A DNA stretch of 64,000 bases from Euphorbia lathyris (GCF_963576675.1 NC_088915.1:41631501-41695500), one strand, 5' to 3'. Positions 21,201-34,453 are shown, counted from the stretch's first letter. Numbers and translations are program-made. Notes: generated by a model from the sequence alone, not told the origin.

Positions 21201-22204
21201 TAGCATTTCTCATACTATATGTGGACGATATACTATTAATGGGAAATGACATTGCTCTATTACAGTCGGTAAAAGTATGGTTATCCGGTAACTTCTCAAT
21301 GAAAGACCTTGGTGAAGCAGCTTATATACTTGGTATAAAGATCTATAGAGATAGATCGAGAAGACTGCTTGGTCTTTCATAGGCTACATACATTGAAAAG
21401 GTGCTAAATCGGTTTAGCATGCTTGAATCGAAACGAGGTAACTTACCCATGTTACATGGAGTAAAGTTAAACAATCATCAATGTCCTAAAACCGATGATG
21501 ATAAACGATGCATGGCTGTAGTCCCGTACGCCAGCGCAATCGGTTCGATTATGTATGCTATGCTATGCACTAGACCTGACGTAGCGTTCGCATTATCTGT
21601 AACGAGTCGTTACCAAGGGAATCCGGGAGACGAGCATTGAATTGCCGTCAAGAACATTCTTAAGTACTTGAGAAGGACTAAAGATATGTTCCTAGTGTAC
21701 GGAGAAGGAGATCTGAAAATAGAAGGATTTTCAGACGCTAGTCATCTCACAGATGAGAATGATTTTAAATCCCAATCAGGATACCCGTTTATCTTGAATG
21801 GGGGCGCGGTCAGTTGGAAGAGTTCCAAGCAGGGAAGCGTGGCTTTCTCTACGACCGAGTCAGAGTATATCGCCGCTGCGGAAGCAGCAAAGGAAGCAGT
21901 TTGGATTAGAAAGTTCATTACAGAACTAGGTGTGGTGCCTGACATTGTCAATCCCATTACTCTGTACTGTGATAACAATGGAGCCATTGCGCAAGCAAAG
22001 GAACCACGGTCTCATAATGCATCCAAGCACTACAAAAAGCGATACCACATCATAAGAGAGATTGTGGCTAGAGGAGATGTGAGAATAGAAAGAGTACCTA
22101 CAGAGGACAACGTTGCAGATCCGTTGACAAAGCCTTTAACCCAGAAAGTACATGATCGTCATTTAACTTCTACTGGGATAAGTTTTAGAAACAATTGGCT
22201 TTAG
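18296..22204 (+). pseudogene. Copia A gag-pol polyprotein
   Basis: A single frame of about 1303 codons is interrupted only by TAG 18776, TGA 19571, TAG 21380 and TGA 21638. Order: Gag; zinc knuckle CHYYGDLGHWRRNC (second Cys is Tyr); protease DTG in WVLDTGCGSH near residue 297; GAG-pre-integrase; integrase with Asp (IHSDVCGPM), Asp (LRSDRGGKY) and Glu (NGVSERRNRT); RT with YVDDILLMGND; RNase H with TTESEYIAAAEAAKEAVW and CDNNGAIA. Integrase before RT defines Ty1/copia. The start is ATG 18296, beginning MTNTDLRYII. All four stops are explainable as single C-to-T or G-to-A changes. Confidence 0.93.
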
Positions 22205-22205
22205 T

Positions 22206-22218
22206 CCAAGTGGGAGTA
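22206..22218 (+). promoter_or_regulatory. Copia A polypurine tract
   Basis: CCAAGTGGGAGTA directly precedes the right LTR, as usual for plant copia elements. Confidence 0.8.
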
Positions 22219-23386
22219 TGTTGGGGTTTAGTGTCCTATAGACAATTGTTGCAGGATACAAACTTAATGTAAATGAATTGTTCTTTATATCATTTGTTTT
22301 AATGAGATATATGTTTTATAACTATATAAAGGCAATCCCTTTTAAGCACTAAATAAAGTCTAATAAAAGGAAATCCGTAAGTTTGTTTAAAGTGATTATA
22401 AAGTGTTCATACAAGCATGAAGTGAGACAAAACTTTATAATAAACTAATAAACTTAAAACCACCCCAAGTCAAGTGATATGTTTAGGATTGATGTATCAC
22501 TGTTGAGACCTGTATGTAACAATGTCTTCTGTCCGACAGAAAGCTGATCTCACAAGCTTTATATATATAGATATCTGGACAGTTACATAGATCCGATGAA
22601 ACGTCGTTCATTAGGATTGGGGATCCGATTTGAGATAACAGGATGGGTAGATTCATCCTTGTCACCTGTTCATCTCATTGGTATTAATAGGTATAACTAA
22701 TCCTCGGACTCAAAGGAATGTTAATTGGTCATCCTGAATTACTGAATGTGAGACTTTGATCCTGCTATCCCACGATCCTTAACAGAGATGACTCTGGGGT
22801 GTGAACGGCAAAGGTTGGGTGTCACAGGAGGTAATATCAGGGTAGTTATACATTGGATTGAGCATTTATCGCTCCCGATTAATGGGAGATACATCCAAGG
22901 ATCGCTTGTGGAAGACTCGACTCTAAATCCTTGCAAGGTGATAGCTTAAGATTAAGAAATACAGATTTCACTTAACCTATCTATTTGAGTTGACTCGGCC
23001 TATACAAGTAAAACGAACGTCTCGCTATATGTGACTTGACATCACCCATAGTCATAAGATTCAGTTCAAGGATGTAGTTGATAAAGGATCGAATTATACC
23101 GTAACTAATACGGAAGGGTTAACGACAGAATCAACCTGTCTTCTTAACGGACTCTGGGGGAATGATTACAGACTTGCCAATAACATACTCAGTACATCAT
23201 TCCGTTATGCAAGGATTAAATATAATTCTTGAAGAAATTAATTTAATAGTTGCATACGGCCAGAAGTAGTAAGAACCTAATGGATCACACATAAGACTTG
23301 GAACCAAAAGAGAGATGGATGTCATTAATAGATGGAAGCCCAATCGAGCCCAGTAAGGCCCATTTAATTAGAAGGGGGGCCGAAAT

Positions 23387-23955
23387 CTATACTATATATA
23401 ATTACGGAAGCAGAGAGAAATGAGAAGAAGTGTTTTAGAGGTCTTTTTGATGAGTTGTCAACGTAGTAAAAAATCAGATTAAAAATATTTAATTAATTAA
23501 AAATAAATATTTAATTAATTAAAAATAACAAATTTATATTTATAATATATTATATACTATATATAATTACAGAAGCAGAGAGAAATGAGAAGAACTGTTT
23601 TATACTATATATAATTACGGAAGCAGAGAGAAATGAGAAGAAGTGTTTTAGAGGTCTTTTTGATGAGTTGTCAACGTAGTAAAAAATCAGATTAAAAATA
23701 TTTAATTAATTAAAAATAATTATTTAATTAATTAAAAATAACAAATTTATATTTATAATATATTATATACTATATATAATTACGGAAGCAGAGAGAAATG
23801 AGAAGTGTTTTAGAGGTCTTTTTGATGAGTTGTCAAAGTAGTAAAAAATCAGATTAAAAATATTTAATTAATTAAAAATAAATATTTAATTAATTAAAAA
23901 TAAATATTTAATTAATTAAAAATAACAAATTTATATTTATAATATATTAAATAAT
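23387..23955 (+). repeat. Repeated Helitron 5' ends
   Basis: The unit beginning TATACTATATATAATTACGG and running through AAGCAGAGAGAAATGAGAAG recurs at about 23388, 23561, 23611 and 23766. Each full unit is about 150-190 bp and ends in repeated TTTAATTAATTAAAAATAA stretches. The second copy is cut short. Confidence 0.85.
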
Positions 23956-24777
23956 TACTAGCCTATTAATTAAAATAATAAAAGAAAGCAATAGTTACGG
24001 GAAGATGAAAAAACACAAAGCAAAGGAAATCCAAAAGTCACAAATAAACTTCTATATAAAGCATGATAGATAGTATTCCACCATTATATTCATTGGTCAT
24101 GATAGATAGTATTATATTTCTAATTGAAGAAATCCGACAGAAATAGAAGATGCATGAACAACTAAAACCGGAAAACACAAAAGTGTCAAAAATTACAAGA
24201 AATTCTTATGTTTCTCAAGGTAATTATTCGATTTTTTTTCATATGTTGTAGTTATTTTTGTTCTCAATTGTGTTGTTGTTTTCTTTTTATTAAACAATAG
24301 TTGTTATAGTTTCATTTTTCAGAGATGAAATTCCATTTCTGTCGTTACCCAGGTTCCATATCTCTCGCTACCTTATCCATGTTTTCCTTTTTATTTGTCT
24401 TATTTTTCAAAATGACTAAAATAAAAATTTTGTAAATTTGCATTCTTTTTTAGTATATGTTCCTAGGTGTTATCGTTTCGATTGCTAACTCTTAACTAAA
24501 ATTTAGATTTTCGGCTTTATATGAACTCTGAACTCAATTTTTAGTTTTAATTGAAGTTAGATTAATTTTTCTAATTCGGAACATGTTGAAATCCACTCAT
24601 TTTTTTAGTTTGAGTTTAGCTAATTGATATGGATTGTATTTTTTTATTTTTATGCATTTTGGTACAAATAGATATAAAGTTTCACACGATAGTTGTTCAT
24701 TGAAGTTTGAGACATATTAAAGAGATATTGGAATATTATACTTACAATGAAGTTTATTTCAATATAAATTATGTTAT

Positions 24778-24807
24778 ATTATTATTATTATTATTATTAT
24801 TATTATC
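24778..24807 (+). repeat. (ATT)n microsatellite in Helitron
   Basis: About nine ATT units lie in the AT-rich body of the Helitron. Confidence 0.85.
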
Positions 24808-27061
24808 AAGAAGTTATTTTTTCCCAATTTTCTAGACAATGAGATTGTAAGCGTCTAATACGCTTGATAAGATATTTATTCTTGAAGAACGTGGATTATG
24901 CTAGATACGAATTCAAAATCAAGGTAAATAAAAATAAATTTTGATGCTCAAAATCCTAAAAATGTACATTAATTATGGATATTGAGATAATTGCTTTTGC
25001 AACATTGGCTTATATAATTTTTAACTATTATATTATGGTTCATACAAAATTGTTAGTATTTCAAGAGTTTTTAACAGATGAAAATGAAATATGATCATAG
25101 GACAAATTATTGAAAAATATTAATTAAGAAAATATTATTATTTGAATCTCTTCAAATTCTCAAATATTGAGCATAATGATTCTAATTAATATAATTAATT
25201 TCACATATTAATTATAAAACGTTTTTTTTGTACTGAGTGGTTACAATTGCGATTTAATTCTATTTAACTAAAATTAATTTATAGACTTAATACTTCATTA
25301 AGAAAAAATAAAATGTTTAATTAATGGGCAAAAAAATATTTTCACTCTCCTCTTTATATGCTTATGTCTCTACATTCTCTCTTATTTTAAAAAAAACAAC
25401 CCGAGATGGTTCTCTCCTAATTATCTTTTTCGTCCCTTCATTTTTTTTTCAATTCTTTTGTTTGTTTTTCTTACTTACAAAATTCAAAAATATATATAAT
25501 TATTAGAAAATATTAATGAAGTTAAATAAGTGATATCTGAGAGTGTGGCTGATATTCTATATAGTGAAAGAATGAAGAACAAATTGATCGAATGTCTTGA
25601 TGAGATATTACGAGATGAAAATAGGAGAAATCATCATCTTAAACTGATTCAATTAGATATATTGGGTTATTATAGCAGAATGAATAATTGAATTCGAATA
25701 CTTGGTGATCATGAAATTCCATCAACCAAAATAATTATCATCAAGATGAATTTGTGACTAATTCTTACGAATTTTATTTTTTTATATGTAACATATTGAA
25801 TTAATAAAGTTTCTTCAAATGCAACATTAGAAAAGTATTGATTGTAATAGTTTATAGAATAATATATTGATGTTGCTTCCATTTTAACATAGATTGTAAT
25901 TCTTTTGTATCATAGATATAATATTTAATTTTAATTGTAGTTTAATTCAATTTTTGTTTAACCTATATTGTAATTCTTTTGTATCGTAAATATAATATTT
26001 AATTTTAATTATAGTTTAATTCAATTTTTAGTTTTTTATTATATTCTAATATATTTCTTAATTAATCTGCTATTTTATTATTATTGTATTAAAATTCCTA
26101 AAAAGTACAAATCATTGAATTTTGTAAAAATAAATAAATCATTCTTCTTTAGTTAAAATTCTATAAAAAAAAGTAGTCAATTATTTTTAAAATTAATTTA
26201 ATTTGAATTATCATTAAAAAATATATATTAATTTCAAATATACATAATATAATTTTTTTTTTCATAGCATGATATAAAATTACTTAAAAGTAAATATGTC
26301 AATTTATTTATCTAAATTATATAAAAGTTTCATACCCCGTGCATCGCACGGGTTTTCGACTAGTTTATATGTAATAATAAGGAATTATTTTAATTCCATT
26401 AATCCTAATTTGATTAGGTTTGTGAATTAAATTAATTAAGAGATAATTAAGTTAGGAGTTTTAATTAGATTAATATACTCCTATTATTATCCAATTAGGT
26501 TATTTATTATTATCCTAGATATATTAGATATATAAAGAGATAATAATTGGGAATCCTATTCCGAATTGAATTCCTATTAAGTAACCTATTCCTATCTAAC
26601 TAGGGTTTAGATACAAGTTATTATATATACCCCCTACTACATGAATTTCGACCAAACTATATACTTTCCCCTTTGTGATTTTCGAAATCCCTAGCTAGAG
26701 AGAGAAAGAGAATTCGACTCCCCTAGTTCGTGGACAAGAATTCATACGGCTTCCATCGATCGATTAATTTCATCTATCTTTCTTTCTCTTTGATCTTTTG
26801 CTGGTTAATTAGAGGCAATCTATTTTGGTTGCATCTCATACGGTTGATTCTAACTTAACCTCACCGTGTTATACTTCGTGCTTGGGAACTCGGAGAAGAA
26901 TTGTGGGCGCTTCTTTAACAACGGTAGATTGTTCTTCAAAAGGTATTTCTTCTTATCCCTCTTTATATGAAATAACGATTAACGGATCCTACTGTTAAAA
27001 GGAAGTAGGCTAAAATTTTATATTTCCGCTGCTATACCTTAGCCTAATTTCCTTCAATTAC

Positions 27062-28170
27062 CCCAATTAAATGAATAACACTAATTAATAAATTAACGTA
27101 TTGATCTAATTAATTATTCACTGAATGCAATTTCATTAATTTACAAATTAACTAATTACATCGCGCAAACTAATTAATCAATTAAATACTCAACACTTAA
27201 GACCATTAATTAATTACCTTGATACAAAGTATCAATTAATCAATTAATTAACCACCAATTAATTACCTTGATATTTTACTCTCAATCAATTAATTAATTC
27301 TATCTCTCCAATGTACCGTTCTATAAGTTCTAACTCAGATGTTCGATGTGCACGATCCTATGGGACTGTCCTTAGCTAGCAGTGGGCTTATGGCTCACAG
27401 ACAGTAAGTGGGTTCTAGCAAACCATTACTGCCCCTAACTAAGACAGAGTTTCAGCAGTCTAAAGATGCAGAGACCCTATAGTTATCTCTAAACGTCTTT
27501 TACCATTTGATATCGATATTATAAACTAGAGGCATGGCGGCTGTCATCCTCTATAATGTTTATGACATTTCTTGATCTTAAGTACATTAATGAATCAGAT
27601 AAGTAAACTACTTATTAGGGCGTGGCCACACACTTATCAATCTCACTTATCAAGTGGCCTATGATATCATCTCACTGTTATGTGAGTGGTAATTCCATCA
27701 CTTCACTATCAATACTAATGTGTTCACCTGTTCACCCAATCATACCCGTATTTAGCATCCTGTTATAGACCTGTTAGGTGTATGTCAAAGTGAACCGGAT
27801 CCCACAATGATATTATAATGAAATCTGATCTGAAGACAGTTAGAGACCTACTTAAGAAAACTAATGACACAACCACCATGTAGTTTTCTCGGGCGGATCG
27901 ATCCAGTCACATGTACCATATTCACAACTAACTTATCAAGTGCTATGGCTAGTATCAATTACTACCATACAATCGTCGAATATACAAGTCTGTGGTCCTA
28001 ATCATTCCCATGATAGAATAGACTTGGGATATGGTTTTACGATTATCAATCAATGGATTCTCTATTCACATTATAACACAAGATATAAATGAACTAGATT
28101 AATGCCTTTATTAATGTGACACAAATACATTTTATAAGAACCAATGCCTATGAACTAGGACACACCAATA
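27062..28170 (-). mobile_element. Copia B left LTR, piece 3
   Basis: It continues the B LTR after copia A and matches 53203-54318. It ends CACACCAATA, where the other LTR ends CATACCAACA, so the terminal CA has become TA. The next bases, read on the minus strand, give the polypurine tract GTTCAAGTGGGAGAC. Confidence 0.9.
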
Positions 28171-28352
28171 GTCTCCCACTTGAACTAGTTCCAAGCGGGT
28201 ATTGCCTTAAACACTATAGATCTAGTACTACCAATTGCCTTGGTAAACTGATCAGCGACATTGTTCTTAGTGTCAACCCTCTACAATGTAATGTCACCGG
28301 GTAAGGTGTTACTATCTAAGTACGCATTTGGATCTCGTGTGACATGAGATCC
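28171..28352 (-). pseudogene. Copia B pol 3' end (RNase H C-terminus)
   Basis: The minus strand holds decayed sequence of the copia RNase H tail between the polypurine tract and the CACTA insertion. The frame continues on the other side of the CACTA element at 47976. Only a short resemblance to the GAIAQ region can be read. Confidence 0.6.
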
Positions 28353-28374
28353 AGTCACTACACCATAGATGGTC

Positions 28375-28810
28375 TGTTGCAACACCGAACAGGTGTTGGC
28401 TAAAGTCGTTATTGTGTTGCTAAAGACGTTTAGGCAACATTTTTTGCCAAAAAAAGATGTTGCTTTTTCGCGCGTTGCCTAAGATGTCTTTAGCAACATT
28501 TTTTCACATTTTTAGCAACATCGATACAAGTGTTGCTACAATTATCTGTGGCAACACCTTCCTACCCAATGGCAACTAAAATAAATTTGTTGCCTAAACC
28601 ATAAAGCAGGTAACACTATTATCGAATAAAATTATAAGCAACACTTTTAAACTTTCTTGCAACATGGCCTTATGCAACATTGTTTTTTACATGCAACTGT
28701 TTTTATATAAATTGCAACACTTTTTAATTTAACATTTTTTTTGTTTCAAGTAACTCTTTTATATACAATTTGCAACTTTTTTTTTAATTTAACACTTTTT
28801 AATTTGACAT
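28375..28810. repeat. CACTA left subterminal repeat region
   Basis: GCAACA, AGCAACAT and TGTTGC words recur about twenty times in both orientations. Such arrays bind the TnpA-type protein in characterised CACTA elements. The right counterpart is about 47760-47953. Confidence 0.75.
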
Positions 28811-30155
28811 TTTAATTTAATCCTTAATAGGTCAATATATTAATAATGAAATTTAAAATTCTCACATGATCCAAAATACATAATAAAAAAGTATAATAAA
28901 GTCATAATGTAACCCATCCTTCAAACTCCTTAGAAAAAATCTTTTGGGGCAAGGACAATTCAACAACATGCTTTTCTTTAACATCATTTTCTTGTTCATT
29001 TTCTACTTGAGCAATCTTTTGGCATTCCCGCAAAGCTAAAAGTTTAGCCAGTGACCCAATTCCTTTATTTCTTCATAGTTAAAATTCCCATGAAAATTAT
29101 GATGTGTTTGTTGCTTTGGTATTGCTCACCAATCTACAATATCAACAAGAACTGGAAGATGCTGCCATTCCCATGAATCCATCTTCCAACACACTGAAAT
29201 GAGAGTAATATTGGATACAATTAAATTCTTCTCTTTTCACTAACAATTGCATACAGTTCAAAACATGTCTCTGCTATAAAATACACCATATTGATGATAA
29301 AAAGGACATCCAGATCAAAAAAATAAAACAAAACGACCACCTTATTCTTTTCTTTGATAATATTCTGACCCGGACCCGGCTCAAAATTATCCGAGAACTT
29401 ATCAGATATGAACTTGCTAACTAAAATCCTTGATCCCTCGACTATTATATCAGTAAAGAAATAGAAGTAAGAGTTAAAATAATCCATTTAAGCCATACAC
29501 ATCAAATTAAATTAAATTGCAAGAAACAAAGAAATAATCTCACATTGGTTTTCGTTTAATTGAACTGAAACACTGAGATAGCACAACTCTGACAAAAAAA
29601 AAAAGCAGCAACAGCAAATGGCCTTAAGTAGAACAGCTAAATAGTGCTGAAAAATATGGGTTATTAATAAAATTATTAAAAGAAATTGAATTGTCGTTTC
29701 AATTTCTGTTCTCTTGGGGTTCAATGGGAGAGACTATGTAAATGTAATTAAAGTTTATTAAAATTTAACTTCTTACAATTGATCTAGAGTCGAGTTGATA
29801 GTTCGAATAGCAGCAATATGATCCTCTTCATCCTGCAGAATAGGTACAGGTGAGCATATAACATATATAGAATCTACACATACAAAAACAAGTATGTTAT
29901 CTTGCCTATAAATCAAATATGGAGAGCTCATGAGCAGCTCGTGCATACACATATATGTAGAAATTACACATATAATTAGAATACTCAATCACAAATATTC
30001 ACCATAAATTTATGAATTAAGTGACTAAGGGAGTTAAATATAGTGATAAGCATGCACACACGCACAAAGTAAAGACTAACTCTGTAAATGTGGCTGAATT
30101 ATTTCATGACATATAGTTTAACAGAGAAATGCAAGATTCTCTGGTATGAGCAATT
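28811..30155 (-). other. CACTA left internal region, mostly unrecognised
   Basis: These 1.3 kb are AT-rich. Two stretches read like terminal exons on the minus strand. One is about 29055-28915, an open frame ending KEFEGWVTL then stop. The other is about 29836-29780, where CTGCAG is followed by DEEDHIAAIRTINSTLDQL then stop. I do not recognise either; both may be captured host exons or remnants of the element's own genes. Confidence 0.35.
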
Positions 30156-30160
30156 CATTT

Positions 30161-31439
30161 TGTTGTCCTCAGATGAGACTCTAGCAAGTGCACTAGATAC
30201 AAGTAATAAAGTGATAAGTGAGTATCGTCTCCACAGGGATTGTGATTCAAATCAATATCGGAAATCGTTGCTAAACAGTGTGTGTTACAACAGTGTCTTC
30301 CTTTATGGTTGATTGTTTAATATTGGTTGTTTAATGACTCAGGCAGAATGATAAAACAAGGAAATGAGGTTACTTTGCAAAGATTTTAGGGAATAGAACA
30401 GGCTCGACATAACCGAACACGGTGTGCTACGTCTTACAACATTCCATGAATAAAAGACAATGCCAATGAAACCAAAGTATCAGTTTTGAAGTGAGTATGA
30501 GTCAACTGTCGTGTGTTCTCAAACTCCTAAGATTTACTAACATCTTTAGCGTCCTAAAGATACGTTCTTTCTAGCATTAAGAGCAAAACTGCATTTCTAG
30601 ATGAGAAAACCCTTGACACAACCTTCTAACTTGTCAGCTTCGAAGTTGAGAGATCAATAGAGATATCGATGAAGATGAAAGCAGTGTCCTATCATTCATC
30701 TAACACATACATACATGCTTGAGCAAGAAAGTTAAATCCTCATTGACCACGACATTGGCAAAACACTAAATATTCATAAAAACGTTGTAAAGCTTACATC
30801 ACCGGGCCGGCCAGGCCGTGCCCGTTCAAAATGTCTACTCACTCATATCGAGCAGTGAGCAGAAGAGGATTCCTGATACAGCTTGAGACTCCATGGGAGC
30901 TCCCTTCTTCCTTCTATTCTACTTGTCTAAAAACAAAACTAAGAAAAATATCTCATACTAATCCTTCTCTGCTTTTCCTATTTAAAGGGAAAAGACAGAG
31001 ACCACCAAAATCGGTACAACTTTCGTACCCTTTTCTACAAACTAAGTCAACTACCTACTACAATTAAAATAAACTAAAATGATTGACTTTAGATTAACCC
31101 TTGAACACTCAAGGGGGTGAGACTTCAAATCATCTTGCTTCTTTAGGCAATCCCATCGCCACACACTTTCACCTGCCGCTCTGCCACTTTCCTGCCACTG
31201 CCACCAATCGATCTGTCGCTATCCGTCATTGGATAATCCGGCGTTTAACCGCTGGATACAAGTAAGGCTCCACTCCTCATTGGCATTAGCGAAACAAGCT
31301 GTTTCCAACGAGTTTAGCATTTTTCTTTGCTTATCTGCACAAGGACATTAATTAGCCCTTATTCCTTACAAAATGATATAAAAATACCCGAATTCCCTTA
31401 TAAATTATTTGTTAAACTTAGTCAATTTCATGCCTAACA
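30161..31439 (-). repeat. Athila 3' LTR
   Basis: 1279 bp with TGTTGTCCTCAG...GCCTAACA ends on the plus strand. The polypurine tract (ATTTGGGGGTATT on the minus strand, about 31441-31453) abuts it. Confidence 0.93.
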
Positions 31440-33012
31440 AATACCCCCAAATCGAACCTTTGCTTGTCCTCAAGCAACAAATTGTAAGAAGGAATCAGAA
31501 AAAAAAAAGTTAGGAATGAAATTAGTTTCAAGGAATGAGAACGAGGAGTACAGAAACACAGAACGCTTGGCACAATTAGGAAATGAACATATGCATGCTA
31601 AGGTTTCATCGAAGAGTAAAAGCTTGTTTTAAAAATTGTGTCCTTTATGTTCAAGAAATTCCTCAAATCTTAAAATTTAGACTTCCTCTTTCACAAAGAG
31701 TTACCAACTGCCAGACATGCCTCACTAAGGAATGGAATAATTCACTCACTCTCGCATGGCATCTACTTGCCATAGGACAACAAATGCGATTTCACTCCTC
31801 AGCTCAGACACCACACCCTTAGGGTGCGAGTTTGCCTATTGGTCCCGAATCTATGGGTCAAAGTTCCTCCAGACATAGTCCAAAGGACTTTATAAAGGTT
31901 GTAATGTTAGGCTTAGGCTCTGGTTTGACAGTGAAAAGCTATTTCAGTGTATGAATTCTGTCTTTTTGCACTTTATTTAACATACGCAGCCTATAATGAT
32001 TAGTGTTTACACACACTTTATCTACACAACCTGTTCACTCATAACCCAGTACTCTTTTGAATATTAATAAAGGTTCCTTCCTCCCCATATTATATTCCCC
32101 AGTTCTTTCAATCTTTTCCTTAAGCAATGTTTGCTCCATTGCTTATATTCGCATAACTTAAGCTCATGATTTTTATTTTAAACAATTGGCTATTCGAAGC
32201 ATAAGACAGAACTCAGGGTATTTTAGAGTTATAAGTGAAGGGAGAGGGCTATCATTCGTGGTTTTTCAGAAAGAGCAGGTCATGGCTCGACTTGGTTATC
32301 CTAATAATTGGGGTGCATAGCACAGGTGCCTTTTGTGTAGCGGAGGGAATAACTAAATGCCTTTTTCCTCCTATGAAAGTCAGAACCAATCACCGTTTCA
32401 ACAGGGCACCAAGGCAAATTCTCCCTAAAGATAGTGAGTGCTGGCCCACTCATAAAAATTCAATGCATACTATAGATGCATTATAAGGCTCAAGTTCTCA
32501 CTATTTTTGGGGAAAATACAGTAAGGCCATGATTACTAATTTTGACAGAGGAATTAAAAATTTAAAATTTTTTGGAACTTCCTAAATTAAGGAACACGAA
32601 GTGCAAACAAGCAAGTAACACAACATAACACCAAATAGCATGCACAGTCTTCTCTTCGATTCCTACATAGCACCAAACAATTCCCTAGATGGAACATACA
32701 CAAGCGGAGAGAAAACAATGGAAACAAACAATAATTACCAAGGATATGCACAACAATTCTCAAGGGGTATTTGTTCTACATCAAATCACTAATTTAAACA
32801 AACCAATTAACAGCATTTATCATGTTATTTCCGCATAAATTGTGATGCACACAATCCCCACCCCCAAAAGAAAACAAAACATTGTCCTCAATGTTATTAA
32901 TCACGACAGCAGATTGTAGATAAGGTGACAACAAAATAGGCGGACCAAAACATGATAGAGTAAGGGTGTTAGAGGTTACCAGATATTCTAGGACAACGAA
33001 TATTGGGACAGA
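31440..33012 (-). other. Athila 3' non-coding region
   Basis: This stretch lies between the extra ORF and the 3' LTR. Scattered short frames carry no recognisable domain. I see nothing further in it. Confidence 0.7.
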
Positions 33013-34453
33013 TCAGGCGTGATGGGAAAGAGAGGAGTTAACCTCTCTATCCACAGGGGCAGGAATACCCTCCTCTTTCGAGGAGGCAGCAGCGTTAGCC
33101 TTAACATTAGCACTGGCAGGTGTTTCGGGCACTTGTCTTACCGGACTTTTCACAGAGAAACCAGAGGGACTTTCCTTGGCATGTTCCTCAATGCAAAGGC
33201 TCTTGAGCATATCGATCTCGCCTTGTTGCGATGCATACTTTTGCTCCATAGCGAGTATCATTTCGCGGTTTGCCATATTCTGGGCAAACAGGGCGTTGAA
33301 TCGATCCATTACATCTTCGCAGGTCAGCTTTGCACATTTCTTGTAAAATTCCAAGTCCTTCGGCTTCTCGACTTGCTCGGAATCTGACGATACTGATACA
33401 GTAGGCTCGCTTTTCCTTTTTCGGCTCTCTGTCTGCCGAGACGTAACAAAGTCAGACATCCAGACCCACTTCCCGTTCATAATTTTTCCGAATAACATCT
33501 TTTGGAGGCTCTTGAGATCAATTGGGTCTGGGTGATTCACAATCGTGAGATGAGATCGGTCTTCTGGTTTAAAGACCCCGATCGACTCCGTAATCCTGGT
33601 GACTATGCTCCCATAACAGATGATCGACGAGTTTTTCTTGCAAAAAGCGCTGATGTACTCTCCGAACCAGAATCCCAAATTCATTCTTGGACCAACTGCC
33701 ATACTCCACAATGCGGTAAGATCTGCATGTGGCATGGTGGCTTGGTTTTCCCGGGCGAAGATTGTACCGGAGATTAATTTGTGCAAATGCCGAACAGCAT
33801 AATCATCGATATTGGACGCCTTGGATGAACTACCGTCGTAATTTTTCTGTCCGAAAAGTGATTCCCAGAAAGACACAAAGGTCGAAAACATCAGGCGTCG
33901 TGGTGAATGCCTCTTTATAGCTCTCGGATTCTAGGTCGTCATCATCGGCAACATCTAACATCTGGTTAAACAGGTTAAGCGAAGGCCTCTAGGAGTGACC
34001 CATGAGTCTGAAGCTAAACTTTCCCTCTTCATCAGGATCGATTATCTCCACATTGTGCTTAAAAGTGGCCAAGAACTCGAGGGTTAGTTCCCGATAGGCA
34101 GGTTCCTTCATCTCAAAGAAGCATTCAAAGTGCCCTGCCTTCATGAGAGTGTGAACCCGATCTTCGAGCCTTACCCGCTTTAGGGTTTCCCAGCAAACTG
34201 TTCGGATGGGTCCGAACTGAAGTTTTGTTAACTCATCGTAGTATGCTTGTACAGTTACGTCTTTGAACTGGGAGATCTTCTTGACCAGCTTTTCATCAGG
34301 GACAAAAGCCACAGTGCTTGGTTCCGCCATTTTTGCCTTTGCTTTTTCTTTCTTGGAAGATCCCTCTATTTTCACGTTTTTGCCCGAGCCTCGGGTTCTC
34401 ATTTCACTGTCCAGTTTAAGTAGGGTTTTCCAGTGGTATAGGGCACAGATCAT
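33013..34453 (-). pseudogene. Athila extra ORF downstream of pol
   Basis: The minus-strand frame begins at about 34453, or at the internal Met of MRTRGSGKNVK. It stops with TAG at 33989-33991, and a further open piece runs 33891-33013 in another frame. The first piece includes MKEPAYRELTLEFLATF, a hallmark of the plant 'ATHILA ORF-1' family. The C-terminal part has a Ser/Lys-rich linker and a short predicted coiled coil (EEHAKES region). This ORF occupies the place where some Athila elements carry an env-like gene. I see no signal peptide or transmembrane segment, so I do not call it env. One nonsense and one frameshift separate the pieces. Confidence 0.75.

Larger units (their letters stand above)
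23386..26363 (+). mobile_element. Non-autonomous Helitron
   Basis: It starts TCTATACTATATATAATTA and ends CTAG. Eleven bases before the end lies a hairpin CCCGTGC-ATC-GCACGGG (26336-26352). It sits exactly between A and T of the LTR (compare the left LTR near 15800) with no target duplication. These are the defining Helitron features. It is 2978 bp and AT-rich, with no Rep/helicase ORF, so it must have depended on another element. A short open stretch near 25540-25690 is unrecognised. The first 570 bases are tandem copies of the 5' end, listed separately. Confidence 0.92.
14630..27056 (+). mobile_element. Ty1/copia element A
   Basis: This is a complete-structure copia element: LTR 14630-16492, Met-type primer site, 1.8-kb leader, gag-pol 18296-22204, polypurine tract, LTR 22219-27056. 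The right LTR is enlarged by a Helitron. TSD is ATTAC (14625-14629 and 27057-27061), and the empty site is visible near 53195. The two LTRs differ by about 20 substitutions by eye over about 1.86 kb (near 1 percent), so it is one of the younger insertions. Gag-pol is one frame with four point stops. Clade within the Angela/TAR/Tork group is uncertain. Confidence 0.93.
22219..27056 (+). repeat. Copia A 3' LTR (contains a Helitron)
   Basis: LTR sequence occupies 22219-23385 and 26364-27056, with the Helitron between. Removing the Helitron restores the sequence of the left LTR around 15798-15802. Confidence 0.93.

Noticed and set aside
29221..29487. 88-codon minus-strand ORF in the CACTA left arm
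   Set aside because: No recognisable domain and AT-driven composition; not enough to call a gene.
33013..34453. Envelope-like gene in the Athila element
   Set aside because: No signal peptide or transmembrane segment is visible; it matches the Athila ORF-1 type instead.
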